DNA of 9,279 nt from Pseudomonadota bacterium (GTDB taxonomy: Bacteria; Pseudomonadota; Alphaproteobacteria; UBA1280; UBA12223), in NCBI GenBank assembly GCA_002937495.1, contig PTJW01000032.1, positions 1 to 9,279 on the forward strand. Reading direction: 5' to 3'. Shown piece by piece: positions 1-7,652 of this stretch (position 1 is the stretch's first letter; each line of letters opens with the position of its first letter). The notes below the pieces were generated by a model, which had not been told where the DNA came from, searched no databases, and saw only the letters and a list, made by a program, of their open reading frames with translations. The position numbers and the translations under genes were made by a program.

Positions 1-604
1 TTTGCGATTCTTTTAAGCGTTTTGCAATAGTTTTTCTAATATTAGGAATTTTACTTCTTCTTGTATTTCTTTCTAATTCTGTTTTGTTTTTTAATGCATT
101 ACTTGATACAAAATTTGCTGTATCTTTATTTTCTAAATACTCTAAAATATCAGATTTTAATACTCTGCCATTTTTACCAGATGCATGAACCCTTGCTAAA
201 TCAACATTATGCTCTAAAACCATTGCTCTTACAGCTGGTGATAATGCATCTAAATCAGCAGGAACAAAAGTTTCTTCTTGCTTAATTTCATGAATTTGCG
301 TTGTTGGAGTTGTTACCTCAACTTCTTTTTTAGGTTCTTCTGTTTGTTTTGCTGCAGGGCGTTCAATTTGTTTAGCTTCAACTTTTGCTACTAAATCATC
401 AACTGTAACCTCATCACCTTCATTAACTAAAACATCAGCTAAAACACCTGTTTCTGGAGCTGTAATTTCTAAGTTAATTTTTTCAGTTTCAAGTTCTAAA
501 ATAATGTCATCTTCAAAAACAGTATCGCCTGCTTTTTTATGTAAATTAGCAACTGTTGCAGTTGTAATTGATTCTCCTAATGCTGGAACTTTTACTTCAA
601 TCAT
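1..604 (-). CDS. sucB: 2-oxoglutarate dehydrogenase E2, dihydrolipoyl succinyltransferase (N-terminal part, runs off the left edge)
   Basis: E2 core enzyme of the 2-oxoglutarate dehydrogenase complex (TCA cycle, cytosol). It takes the succinyl group from E1 on a swinging lipoyl arm and passes it to CoA. The 201 visible codons read without a stop to the window edge. Residues 1-77 form a lipoyl domain beginning MIEVKVPALGESI, with the lipoyl-lysine motif ETEK at 39-42 (Lys42). A charged and Pro/Thr-containing linker covers about 78-115. An E3/E1-binding domain lies at about 121-157 (LSPAVRAMV ... GKNGRVLKSDIL). The catalytic domain begins near 186 with IPNIRKTIAKRL. The catalytic His-Asp motif would be beyond the window. 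The start is ATG at 604, 14 nt after the sucA stop, with AGGG a few bases upstream. Adjacency to sucA decides against the pyruvate or branched-chain E2 paralogues. Confidence 0.95.
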   Translation of the reverse strand, partial: MIEVKVPALGESITTATVANLHKKAGDTVFEDDIILELETEKINLEITAPETGVLADVLVNEGDEVTVDDLVAKVEAKQIERPAAKQTEEPKKEVEVTTPTTQIHEIKQEETFVPADLDALSPAVRAMVLEHNVDLARVHASGKNGRVLKSDILEYLENKDTANFVSSNALKNKTELERNTRRSKIPNIRKTIAKRLKESQ

Positions 605-618
605 TTTTTCTACCCTAA

Positions 619-3099
619 CTATCTATTAAAAACTTGTTGTAAAATATATTCTTGCTGCTTTTTATGGTTAGCCATATTACCAACCGCAGGGCTTGCTTTA
701 CTTGCAATACCTACAAACTCTAAATTTTTGCCAAAATTAGTAATGAACTGATCTTGCATAAATATAAATGCACCTGCATTTCTTGGCTCTTCTTGTGCCC
801 ATTTAATATCAGCATGAGAATACTTATCTAATACTTTTTTAACCTGTTCAACTGGCATTGGGTATAGCTGTTCAATTGCTACTAATGCTGTTGAATTATC
901 TTTTAACTCTTGCTTTTTAGCCATCAGTTCATGGTAAATTTTACCAGAACAGAACACTATTTGTCTTGCGCGTTTTGTTGTGTTTTCATCTTTAATTAAA
1001 TCAAACTGGCCTGTTAAAAAGTCAGAAACTTGGGCATTAGCTGCTTTATTTCTTAATAAGCTTTTAGGTGAAAGCATTACAAGAGGCTTATCTGCTTTTG
1101 CTTGGTTTCTTAATAAGTGGAACATTTGCTTAGCAGAGCTTGGATTTGCAATTCTCATATTATTTTGAGCAGCTAATGATAAAAATCTTTCTACCCTTGC
1201 AGATGAATGTTCTGGGCCTTGACCTTCAAAGCCATGAGGTAAAATAACTGTTAAATTATTTTTTTCATTCCATTTCATTTCACCACTGAAAATAAACTGA
1301 TCAAACATAATTTGAGCACCATTTGCAAAATCACCAAACTGAGCTTCCCAAATTGTTAAATTATCTTTTTTTGCTTCAAGCTTTGCAAGATTATAACCAT
1401 ATTCAAAACCTAAAACTGCATATTCTGAAACTGGTGAGTTATACACGCTAATTTGTGCACTATTTTTAGCCATTGAGTTCCATAAAATAAGCTCTTGCTC
1501 ATTGCTTTGATCGATTAATGCTAAATGACGGTGCGAGAATGTACCACGCTTAGCATCTTGACCTGATAATCTTACGCTAATACCTTCGTTAACTAAACTT
1601 GCATATACTAAGTTTTCAGACATACCCCAGTCTACACCTTCTTCAAAGTTTTCATTTAAAGATTGACGGCGTTTAACTAAAATCTTTTCTAGCTTTTTAT
1701 TTGTAGTAAAGTTTTCAAAAGGTAACGTCATTGTATCAATAACTTTATCGATAACTTTTTGCGAAATAACTTCATCAAAATCATTTGTTTTAATTACTTC
1801 ATCTGTATTACTTAGAACATAATCATTTTTAGCTTGTTTAGATGCTTTTTCAGCTTTATCAAACTCTGCTGAAAGTAAATCTTGGTTTGACTGTTCTAAG
1901 TCTTTAATTTCTTGTGCTGTAATTAAGCCTTCTTCAATTAATGCAGCCTTATATAGCTTATAAATTGATTTTTTAGCTTTAATATCTTTATACATTAGTG
2001 GGTTTGTAAAGTCAGGGTCATCACCTTCGTTATGACCATATTTTCTATAACCAACTAAATCAATGAAAATCTCTTTGTTAAATTCTTGACGGTATAAAAA
2101 TGCAATATGTGCTGCTTTTAAAACTTCTTCAATATTATCAGCATTAACATGGATAATTGCTGCATCTAAACTTTTAGCTAAGTTTGAACAGTAAATACTT
2201 GTAGATTCATTTTCTTGTGCTGTAAAACCAATTTTATTATTTTGAATAATATGAATTGTACCACCAACATTATAGCCATCAATATAAGCTAGGTTTAAAC
2301 CTTCTGCTACTACACCTTGACCAATAAATGCACTATCACCATGCATTAACACGGGTAAAACTTTTTGTTTTGAAGTATCTTCTTGCAGTGCATATGTATG
2401 CCCTAGTAAAACACTGTTTGCAGCTTCTAAATGAGATGGGTTATTAAATAACTTTGCAGTTAAAGTATTATTGTTTTGCTTAAATTCTGCTTCATAACCA
2501 AAATGGTATTTAACATCACCTTCTAGCTTACCTTCAAAATCATCAACGCCTAAAAAGCCAGCCATTACTTTGCTGTAAGGCTTGCCCATAAAGTTTGTTA
2601 ATACATTTAAACGACCACGGTGAGCCATAGCTAAGTTTAAGTGTTCAACATTATTTGCTAAACTCATTTGCTTTAGTTTTTCAAGCAACACAATTGTTGA
2701 TTCTAAACCTTCTAATGAGAAACGCTTAACACCGATAAATTTTTTACTTAAGAATTCTTCAAACATTGATGCTCTGCGTAGCTGTTTTAAGCTTGCAAGT
2801 TTATGTTCTTCATCTGCAGAAAAATCTTCAACAAGTTTATTAATAAAGTCTTGCTGGTCTTGCGGTAAAGCAGATAGATTTTCTAGTTCGAAATCTTCAA
2901 ATAATGTATTTCTTTTTGTTAATTTAACAGCTTTAACTTGAGCTTGTTTTTTTACTTCAAAAATTTGTTCAACATCTAAACTTTCAAAAAAGTTTTGCCA
3001 GTGTTCATCAACACTGTTTTTATCTTGCATATAACTGCTTGCTAAGTCTTTAATTTTTGGAGATGTTAAACCGTAAAATTTTGTTTGCACCTGAATCAT
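619..3099 (-). CDS. sucA: 2-oxoglutarate dehydrogenase E1 (thiamine-diphosphate decarboxylase), short N-terminal form
   Basis: Decarboxylates 2-oxoglutarate with thiamine diphosphate and succinylates the lipoyl arm of E2 (sucB, next gene). The E2-docking N-terminus is recognisable (KDLASSYMQDKNSVDEHWQNFF, about 17-38). The catalytic part follows: LRRASMFEEFL (107-117), KRFSLEG (125-131), MAHRGRLNVL (158-167), NNPSHLE (219-225), the ThDP/Mg segment from GDSAFIGQGVV (254-264) to NNKIGFT (287-293), HNEGDDP (356-362), RLSGQDAKRGTFSHRH (510-525), HGFEGQGPEHSSAR (622-635) and the C-terminal SKASPAVG. Length is 826 aa, whereas the family is usually about 930 or more (E. coli 933). The deficit falls between about residues 40 and 105, where the usual helical segment with its RGHxxAxLDPLG-type motif is not seen. 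All catalytic motifs are present, so it is probably active. GAGG lies only 1 nt before ATG 3099. GTG at codon 4 (3090) would be spaced better, so the exact start is uncertain by three residues. Confidence 0.96.
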   Translation of the reverse strand: MIQVQTKFYGLTSPKIKDLASSYMQDKNSVDEHWQNFFESLDVEQIFEVKKQAQVKAVKLTKRNTLFEDFELENLSALPQDQQDFINKLVEDFSADEEHKLASLKQLRRASMFEEFLSKKFIGVKRFSLEGLESTIVLLEKLKQMSLANNVEHLNLAMAHRGRLNVLTNFMGKPYSKVMAGFLGVDDFEGKLEGDVKYHFGYEAEFKQNNNTLTAKLFNNPSHLEAANSVLLGHTYALQEDTSKQKVLPVLMHGDSAFIGQGVVAEGLNLAYIDGYNVGGTIHIIQNNKIGFTAQENESTSIYCSNLAKSLDAAIIHVNADNIEEVLKAAHIAFLYRQEFNKEIFIDLVGYRKYGHNEGDDPDFTNPLMYKDIKAKKSIYKLYKAALIEEGLITAQEIKDLEQSNQDLLSAEFDKAEKASKQAKNDYVLSNTDEVIKTNDFDEVISQKVIDKVIDTMTLPFENFTTNKKLEKILVKRRQSLNENFEEGVDWGMSENLVYASLVNEGISVRLSGQDAKRGTFSHRHLALIDQSNEQELILWNSMAKNSAQISVYNSPVSEYAVLGFEYGYNLAKLEAKKDNLTIWEAQFGDFANGAQIMFDQFIFSGEMKWNEKNNLTVILPHGFEGQGPEHSSARVERFLSLAAQNNMRIANPSSAKQMFHLLRNQAKADKPLVMLSPKSLLRNKAANAQVSDFLTGQFDLIKDENTTKRARQIVFCSGKIYHELMAKKQELKDNSTALVAIEQLYPMPVEQVKKVLDKYSHADIKWAQEEPRNAGAFIFMQDQFITNFGKNLEFVGIASKASPAVGNMANHKKQQEYILQQVFNR

Positions 3100-3137
3100 A
3101 CCTCTATTATTTTTTTAGTTCTTGAGTATATAAAGCA

Positions 3138-3166
3138 AGTATAACTAATTTATAGAAATTAGGCAA
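3138..3166 (-). promoter_or_regulatory. Predicted sigma70-type promoter of sucAB
   Basis: Read on the minus strand, TTGCCT (3166-3161) and TATACT (3143-3138) are separated by exactly 17 nt. These match the -35 and -10 consensus at 4 and 5 of 6 positions. The start site would fall near 3131, giving a leader of about 32 nt before sucA. The promoter lies in the 142-nt gap after rodA, so sucAB can be transcribed apart from the cell-shape operon. No convincing terminator is visible after rodA, so read-through from upstream is also possible. This is a prediction from sequence only. Confidence 0.6.
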
Positions 3167-3172
3167 GCCTAA
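3159..3172. promoter_or_regulatory. 14-bp dyad over the sucA -35 box (possible operator)
   Basis: TTAGGC-AA-GCCTAA is a perfect 6-bp inverted repeat with a 2-nt centre, and it covers the whole predicted -35 hexamer of the sucA promoter. Perfect GC-containing dyads are uncommon in such AT-rich spacer DNA. The position would suit a repressor that blocks RNA polymerase. The 2-nt centre is too small for an RNA hairpin loop, so a DNA-binding site is more plausible than a terminator. No known regulator is recognised, and a chance palindrome remains possible. Confidence 0.35.
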
Positions 3173-3241
3173 AGACTTACCCAATTAAATGTAAAAAGAT
3201 TATTTTTTAACCATTGATTCTTTATTGCAACAGCTATGTTT

Positions 3242-4387
3242 TTAGAATCTATTTTCTGATGGTAGTTTTTCTTCTTTTTGAATAGCTGCATTAAATACCA
3301 GACCAATTGCAATCATCAATGTTAACATTGATGTACCACCATATGAAACAAACGGTAGAGGAACTCCAACAACAGGCATTAAACCGGTTACCATGCACAT
3401 ATTAATAAATGCATATAAGAAAATACAAACACCAACACCAATAGCCATTAAGCTAGAGTAATGGTTTCGGTTATTCATAGCAATTTTAATACATGATAAA
3501 ATTAAAATAACATAAAATATCATTAAACAAATAGAACCAAACATCCCAAAGTCTTCTGCTAATAACCCAAAAATAAAGTCGGTGTGTTTTTCTGGTAAAA
3601 ATGCTAAGTGAGATTGAGTACCTTGCATAAACCCTTTACCAAAAAAGCCAGCTGAACCAATAGCAATTTTAGATTGGATAATATGATAACCTGAACCTAA
3701 AGGGTCTGATTCTGGATTTAAAAATGTTAAAACTCTTTGTTTTTGATAATCATACATTACAAAGTTCCAAAAAATTGGACCTGTAACTGCACCAAGTGCC
3801 ACTAATGAACTAAAGAACCACTTTGATACACCAACTGCAAACATAATTGATAAACCAATCATAATAATTAGTAAACTTGTACCTAAATCTGGTTGAATAA
3901 GAGTTAAAACAGCTGGAATACCAATAAAACCAAGGCCTGTAAAAATATTCTTCATAGATGAAATGTTATTAGCATTAACCCTATGATAAAACTTAGCTAA
4001 AGCTAATATTAGTGTAATTTTTACTAATTCAGATGGTTGAAACTTAAAAAATCCAAAGTCTAACCAACGCTGGGCACCTTTACCAACATGCCCAACAAGT
4101 GGAACAAATGCTAATAGCAAAATAGAAACACCAAATAAAACATAAGAGTATTTGTATAAAACTCTAACATCAATTAAAGCTATTACTAATGCAATAAAAA
4201 AGCCTAACATAAACTTAACCATTTGAGGGTAAGCATAAACAAAAAAATCTCCCTTACCTGCATCATAAAGCAGTAAGAAACCCATAATTACAATTGCAAA
4301 AAGGCTAAATGTAAATACTACCGGCAAGTTTTTTAGCTGGTATCTTATTCTTTCAAAAAAAGAAAGCCTTAATAAAATATGATCCAT
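3242..4387 (-). CDS. rodA: Rod-shape-determining peptidoglycan glycosyltransferase RodA (SEDS family)
   Basis: Polytopic inner-membrane SEDS protein that polymerises lipid II into glycan strands during cell elongation, working with PBP2 (mrdA, directly upstream). It is 381 aa, a normal length, with about ten hydrophobic membrane segments. Family signatures are present in order: GAQRWLDFG (104-112), FQPSELVK (116-123), IQPDLGTS (164-171), PEKHTDFIFG (265-274, containing the conserved extracellular Asp, here Asp270, held essential for polymerase activity in the family) and GLMPVVGVPLPFVSYGGTS (335-353). The last motif and the elongation-operon context separate RodA from the division paralogue FtsW. 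The start codon directly follows the mrdA stop (TAAATG, no gap). A clear GAGG (4399-4396) lies 8 nt upstream inside mrdA, so translation is probably coupled. It is the last gene of the cell-shape operon. Confidence 0.96.
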   Translation of the reverse strand: MDHILLRLSFFERIRYQLKNLPVVFTFSLFAIVIMGFLLLYDAGKGDFFVYAYPQMVKFMLGFFIALVIALIDVRVLYKYSYVLFGVSILLLAFVPLVGHVGKGAQRWLDFGFFKFQPSELVKITLILALAKFYHRVNANNISSMKNIFTGLGFIGIPAVLTLIQPDLGTSLLIIMIGLSIMFAVGVSKWFFSSLVALGAVTGPIFWNFVMYDYQKQRVLTFLNPESDPLGSGYHIIQSKIAIGSAGFFGKGFMQGTQSHLAFLPEKHTDFIFGLLAEDFGMFGSICLMIFYVILILSCIKIAMNNRNHYSSLMAIGVGVCIFLYAFINMCMVTGLMPVVGVPLPFVSYGGTSMLTLMIAIGLVFNAAIQKEEKLPSENRF

Positions 4388-6214
4388 TTACTTTTCCTCT
4401 TTTTCTACTTTTTTAGGCTTAATTGCATGCGCTTGAACAATAGGAACAATTTGATCTAACAGTTTATTTGCAATACCTGCAGCCTTACTACCTGACCCAG
4501 CATGTTCTAAAACTAATGCCAATGCAAGAGGATTTTCCGCATCATCTAAATATGCAACATATAAAGCGTTTGTTCTGTGATTATATGGAATATCTTTTAA
4601 TTTAATATCTTTATGAAATCTCTTTGAAATAACCTGTGCTGTACCTGTTTTACCCCAAACACGGTGCTTTCTTGAACGCCTCCAATAAGCTGTACCATAA
4701 CGCCTATCATTAACAACCATATCCATACCTTCTTGGATAGTTTCTAAATGTTCTTTTTTAATATCAAGTTCTTCAAATTTTGTATTTTTACCAGCTTCAA
4801 TAGTAGGCACTACTTTTTTACCAGTACCTAGTCTGGCACTCATAACTGCAAGCTGTAATGGAGTAGCAATTAAATAACCTTGACCAATTGATGCTACTAA
4901 ATCATCACCTTTTTGCCAGCGTTCTTTTTTTCTTAAACGCTTCCATAACCTTGTAGGAACTGTACCTTTAACATTAAATAATTCAAATGGTAATGACTCA
5001 CCTAGACCAAATATTTTTGCATACTTAGCAATTTTATCAATTCCTAACAGCTTGCCTAGTTCATAAAAGTAAATATCACATGAGCTTGCAATAGCTTGCT
5101 TCATATTTACTGCACCATGCCCTCTTTCTTTCCAACAATGAAAAAATCTTCTACCTAATTTAATTTTACCATGACAAGTAACCTTAAAGTCTTTTGTAAT
5201 TTCTTTTTCTGCAAGAGCTGCAAGCGCAACAATCATTTTAAAAGTTGATGCCGGAGCATACTTACCGTTTAATGATCTATTAATTAATGGTCGCTTAGGG
5301 TTTTCTAAAAGCTCTTTCCACTTTTTCTCATTAATACCATTAACAAAATCGTTATTATCAAAACTTGGGTTGCTTACTGCTGAAACTACTTCACCATTTT
5401 TTGCATTTAATAATACAAATGACCCTGCATAGTCTTTAAGTTTATCTTTTACTAAAGCTTGAATATCATAATCTAATGTAATGCTTAAGTCTTTACCATC
5501 TACAGCATCAAATTCAGCTACTTTTTTTACAGCTCTACCAGTTGCATTAACCTCAAGCTGTTTCATACCTGATTTACCAATAAGACTATTATTAAACACA
5601 CCCTCAATACCGTTTTTACCAATTTTAAAACCAGGTACTTTAAACATCGGGTCTTTATAGTCTTTTAAGTTTTCTTTTGAAACAACTGAAACATAACCAA
5701 GCAAGTGGCTACCAATATCTTTAAATGGATATTTTCTTTCTAAACCAACATCAACATAAACACCTGGTAAGCTAGGGATGTTAAATTCGATAATAGCTGC
5801 TTGCTTAAAGCTAATAATATCTTTAATTGAAATTGAATAAAATGAAGGACTTGCTTTAATATCTTTTTTAATTCTGTCCATTTCAAAAACTGATAAACCA
5901 ATAAGCTTATCTATTTTCTTTAAAACATCATCAATTTTACCTTTTGATTGTTCAGGGATAATGTTTAATCTAAATACTCTTTCGTTAAAGGCAATTTCTT
6001 TACCTGTAACATCTAAAATTTTACCTCTATGTGGTAAAACTACTTTGTTTGATAAACTGTTTTTATCTGAAAGCCTTTTGTATCGTTGTGCAGATATAAT
6101 TTGTAAAAAATAAAGCCTAGAAAAAACAACAAAAAAAGGCAATGTCATAATTAAACTCAACAGAATAGATCTGCGAGTTATTTGTGCTCTTTTGTTATTA
6201 TTTTTAAAAAACAT
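4388..6214 (-). CDS. mrdA: Penicillin-binding protein 2, elongation-specific peptidoglycan transpeptidase
   Basis: Class B PBP that cross-links the glycan made by RodA during lateral wall growth; it is anchored in the inner membrane and acts in the periplasm. Numbered from ATG 6214: a membrane anchor at about 16-36 after a basic N-terminus, a dimerisation/pedestal domain including PHRGKILD (about 61-68), and a transpeptidase domain from about 245. Catalytic motifs are STFK (Ser323, Lys326), SCD (378-380, the SxD variant seen in PBP2-type enzymes) and KTGT (522-525). The C-terminus is a charged Lys/Glu tail. Length of 608 aa is usual. A TTG at 6220, two codons upstream, is an alternative start. 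AGAG (6228-6225) lies 4 nt from the TTG and 10 nt from the ATG, and I prefer the ATG. mreD ends 14 nt upstream of the ATG, and rodA follows with no gap. Confidence 0.95.
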   Translation of the reverse strand: MFFKNNNKRAQITRRSILLSLIMTLPFFVVFSRLYFLQIISAQRYKRLSDKNSLSNKVVLPHRGKILDVTGKEIAFNERVFRLNIIPEQSKGKIDDVLKKIDKLIGLSVFEMDRIKKDIKASPSFYSISIKDIISFKQAAIIEFNIPSLPGVYVDVGLERKYPFKDIGSHLLGYVSVVSKENLKDYKDPMFKVPGFKIGKNGIEGVFNNSLIGKSGMKQLEVNATGRAVKKVAEFDAVDGKDLSITLDYDIQALVKDKLKDYAGSFVLLNAKNGEVVSAVSNPSFDNNDFVNGINEKKWKELLENPKRPLINRSLNGKYAPASTFKMIVALAALAEKEITKDFKVTCHGKIKLGRRFFHCWKERGHGAVNMKQAIASSCDIYFYELGKLLGIDKIAKYAKIFGLGESLPFELFNVKGTVPTRLWKRLRKKERWQKGDDLVASIGQGYLIATPLQLAVMSARLGTGKKVVPTIEAGKNTKFEELDIKKEHLETIQEGMDMVVNDRRYGTAYWRRSRKHRVWGKTGTAQVISKRFHKDIKLKDIPYNHRTNALYVAYLDDAENPLALALVLEHAGSGSKAAGIANKLLDQIVPIVQAHAIKPKKVEKEEK

Positions 6215-6228
6215 AAACAATTTTCTCT

Positions 6229-6711
6229 TTATTTTTTGTTAAATAAACCAAATATTTTTAACCATAAAAAGTCGCAAATAAAAAAGCCCATAATTAGTAA
6301 AATTAAACTTAAGAAGAACTGCGAGTCTACTGTTGTAAAATCAAACATTAGCATAATTACAAAGCTACCTAAGAATAATGTTAAACTATATAATAAATAT
6401 TCTTTTAATAAACCCATATAGTCTTTATGAGCCCTACTTACACCTTGTGACATCATAAATTTTAAAATAACAAATAACATTGATGATACACCTACTAACT
6501 GCATAGCAAAAATATCATTTAACAAACCTAAAACAAAACAACCTGTATAACCAAGTAACTTAGGCTTGTAAGTTAAAATTAAAAATACACTAGGCATAAT
6601 TAAAAAGTAATTTGAACCTTTTAATAAAAAGCATGATTGAACTAAAATAAATAAAACAGCAAAAGCAAAAACCGTAAGCTTTTGTGTTGTCGAATTTTGC
6701 ATTTGCTCCAT
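6229..6711 (-). CDS. mreD: Rod-shape-determining membrane protein MreD
   Basis: Small inner-membrane protein that bridges MreC and the MreB-RodA-PBP2 elongation machinery. The 160-aa product is almost wholly hydrophobic, with five or six predicted membrane segments (about 11-30, 34-48, 53-70, 73-88, 104-125 and 131-155). A GLLNDIF motif at about 62-68 resembles the conserved G-L-x-x-D motif of the family. MreD sequences diverge strongly, so the call rests on size, topology, this motif and the position between mreC and mrdA. The mreC stop lies 7 nt upstream. A second ATG at 6702 (codon 4) is preceded by GGAG only 3 nt away, while ATG 6711 has AAGG about 10 nt upstream, so the start is uncertain by three residues. 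The C-terminus is basic (FNKK). Confidence 0.9.
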   Translation of the reverse strand: MEQMQNSTTQKLTVFAFAVLFILVQSCFLLKGSNYFLIMPSVFLILTYKPKLLGYTGCFVLGLLNDIFAMQLVGVSSMLFVILKFMMSQGVSRAHKDYMGLLKEYLLYSLTLFLGSFVIMLMFDFTTVDSQFFLSLILLIMGFFICDFLWLKIFGLFNKK

Positions 6712-6718
6712 ATTTCAA

Positions 6719-7519
6719 CTACCTTTTTACAATTAATACTTTATGAACTCTGTTTAAGTTAGCATATGGTGAAATTTCAATAACTCCATCATCAACTTTG
6801 CTAACTATACCTACTGGAATACCGTCATCAAATAAACCTTGTACTGATGAAGAAACCACATGTTGCCCCTCTTTAACTTCGGCCTTAATTTCTTTTGTAA
6901 CTAACCTTAATGACTTATGATTATTTTGACCCTTAATAATACCTTGTACGCCACTTTCTAATACTCTAACCGGAATTGATGCGTTATAGTCATCCATTAA
7001 TAATACTCTAGAGAATTTTTTATCTACTTCTAGCACTCTACCAACTAAACCTTCAGCAGTTAAGGCTGCGAAGCCTGGTTTAATTCCGTCTTCAGAGCCT
7101 TTATCTACAATAAAACTGTTTGCATATAAATTACTTGAGTCTAAAAATACATTTGCTGTAATAGTTTCATACTCAACATATTCAGCCATGTTCATTAAAT
7201 ACCTTAACTCTCTATTTTCAGCTAAAAATGATAATGATTGGCGATAATGCTGTTTTAATTTTTCATTTTCTTGTTTTAATAATTTGTTTTTCTCAATAGC
7301 AGAAAAGTATAATGAAATACCTTTTAATGAATTTTCTAAACTTAATGACGGCTGCCTTGTTAAGTTTGTAATAGGAGAAATTCCTGAATGAATAGACAAT
7401 AAAACACCTGAAGCAGAATCTTTATAAAACTGCTGATATAAAATAATAGAAAAACTCAACACTATATAAGTGATGAATTTAAATGTATTTGCTCTTCTTT
7501 TTTTTCTTAAAGAAAACAT
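6719..7519 (-). CDS. mreC: Rod-shape-determining protein MreC
   Basis: Bitopic inner-membrane protein whose periplasmic part forms filaments and binds PBP2, activating PBP2-RodA. A basic N-terminus (SLRKKRR) leads into one membrane segment at about 12-30. A coiled coil follows at about 66-112 (KNKLLKQENEKLKQ and flanks). The beta-rich MreC domain covers about 118-266, with the hallmark VDKGSEDGIKPG (138-149) and GLVGRVLEV (157-165), then GLFDDGIPVGIV (228-239). At 266 aa it is short (E. coli about 367) because it lacks a long C-terminal extension, but the core is complete. The start at ATG 7519 is preceded by a weak A-rich AAGAAAAG Shine-Dalgarno. It is separated from mreB by 133 nt containing a terminator-like hairpin. 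mreD begins 7 nt after its stop. Confidence 0.94.
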   Translation of the reverse strand: MFSLRKKRRANTFKFITYIVLSFSIILYQQFYKDSASGVLLSIHSGISPITNLTRQPSLSLENSLKGISLYFSAIEKNKLLKQENEKLKQHYRQSLSFLAENRELRYLMNMAEYVEYETITANVFLDSSNLYANSFIVDKGSEDGIKPGFAALTAEGLVGRVLEVDKKFSRVLLMDDYNASIPVRVLESGVQGIIKGQNNHKSLRLVTKEIKAEVKEGQHVVSSSVQGLFDDGIPVGIVSKVDDGVIEISPYANLNRVHKVLIVKR

Positions 7520-7584
7520 AAGTGACTTTTCTTGATATTTTGTGTTTTATATATATGTATTATTTTTTGTATAATTAAAAAATA

Positions 7585-7646
7585 TTTTTCTGCTGCTGGC
7601 TAGGCAGTGTATAAATAAATACATAACGAAGCCAACAACAGAAAAA
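7585..7646 (-). terminator. Intrinsic-terminator-like hairpin between mreB and mreC
   Basis: On the minus strand the transcript after the mreB stop has a 5' arm (7646-7630, UUUUUCUGUUGUUGGCU) fully complementary to the 3' arm (7601-7585, AGCCAGCAGCAGAAAAA). This gives 17 consecutive pairs, two of them G-U. The 28-nt loop contains a second 5-bp stem (TGTAT/ATACA, 7608-7612 with 7619-7623). The stem is followed at once by TATTTTTT. The shape is that of a Rho-independent terminator, 6 nt after the mreB stop codon. Because mreC-mreD-mrdA-rodA lie downstream without a clear promoter of their own, it more likely sets a partial stop, or an mRNA end that favours mreB, than a complete one. Only weak -10-like sequences (TATATA) occur between it and mreC. 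Confidence 0.75.
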
Positions 7647-7652
7647 GATGAA

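Noticed and set aside
61..285. Plus-strand open frame of 74 codons
   Set aside because: It lies antisense within sucB, whose lipoyl and E3-binding domains read cleanly on the other strand; low-complexity hydrophobic product and no ribosome site.
980..1168. Plus-strand open frame of 62 codons
   Set aside because: Antisense to the conserved C-terminal part of sucA; no family resemblance.
3207..3214. TTAACCAT, resembling a CtrA half-site of alphaproteobacteria
   Set aside because: The partner TTAA (3185-3188) is 18 nt away rather than the expected 7, so no full site is formed.
3216..3249. GATTCT/AGAATC pair after rodA as a possible terminator
   Set aside because: Only 6 bp with a 22-nt loop, overlapping the rodA stop and without an adjacent U-tract; too weak to call.
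6182..6421. Plus-strand open frame of 79 codons
   Set aside because: Antisense to mreD and the start of mrdA; Lys/Asn-rich composition expected from AT-rich DNA.
7520..7584. Separate promoter for mreC
   Set aside because: TATATA-like -10 sequences exist, but no -35 better than TTAATT is found at the right spacing; not separable from AT-rich background.
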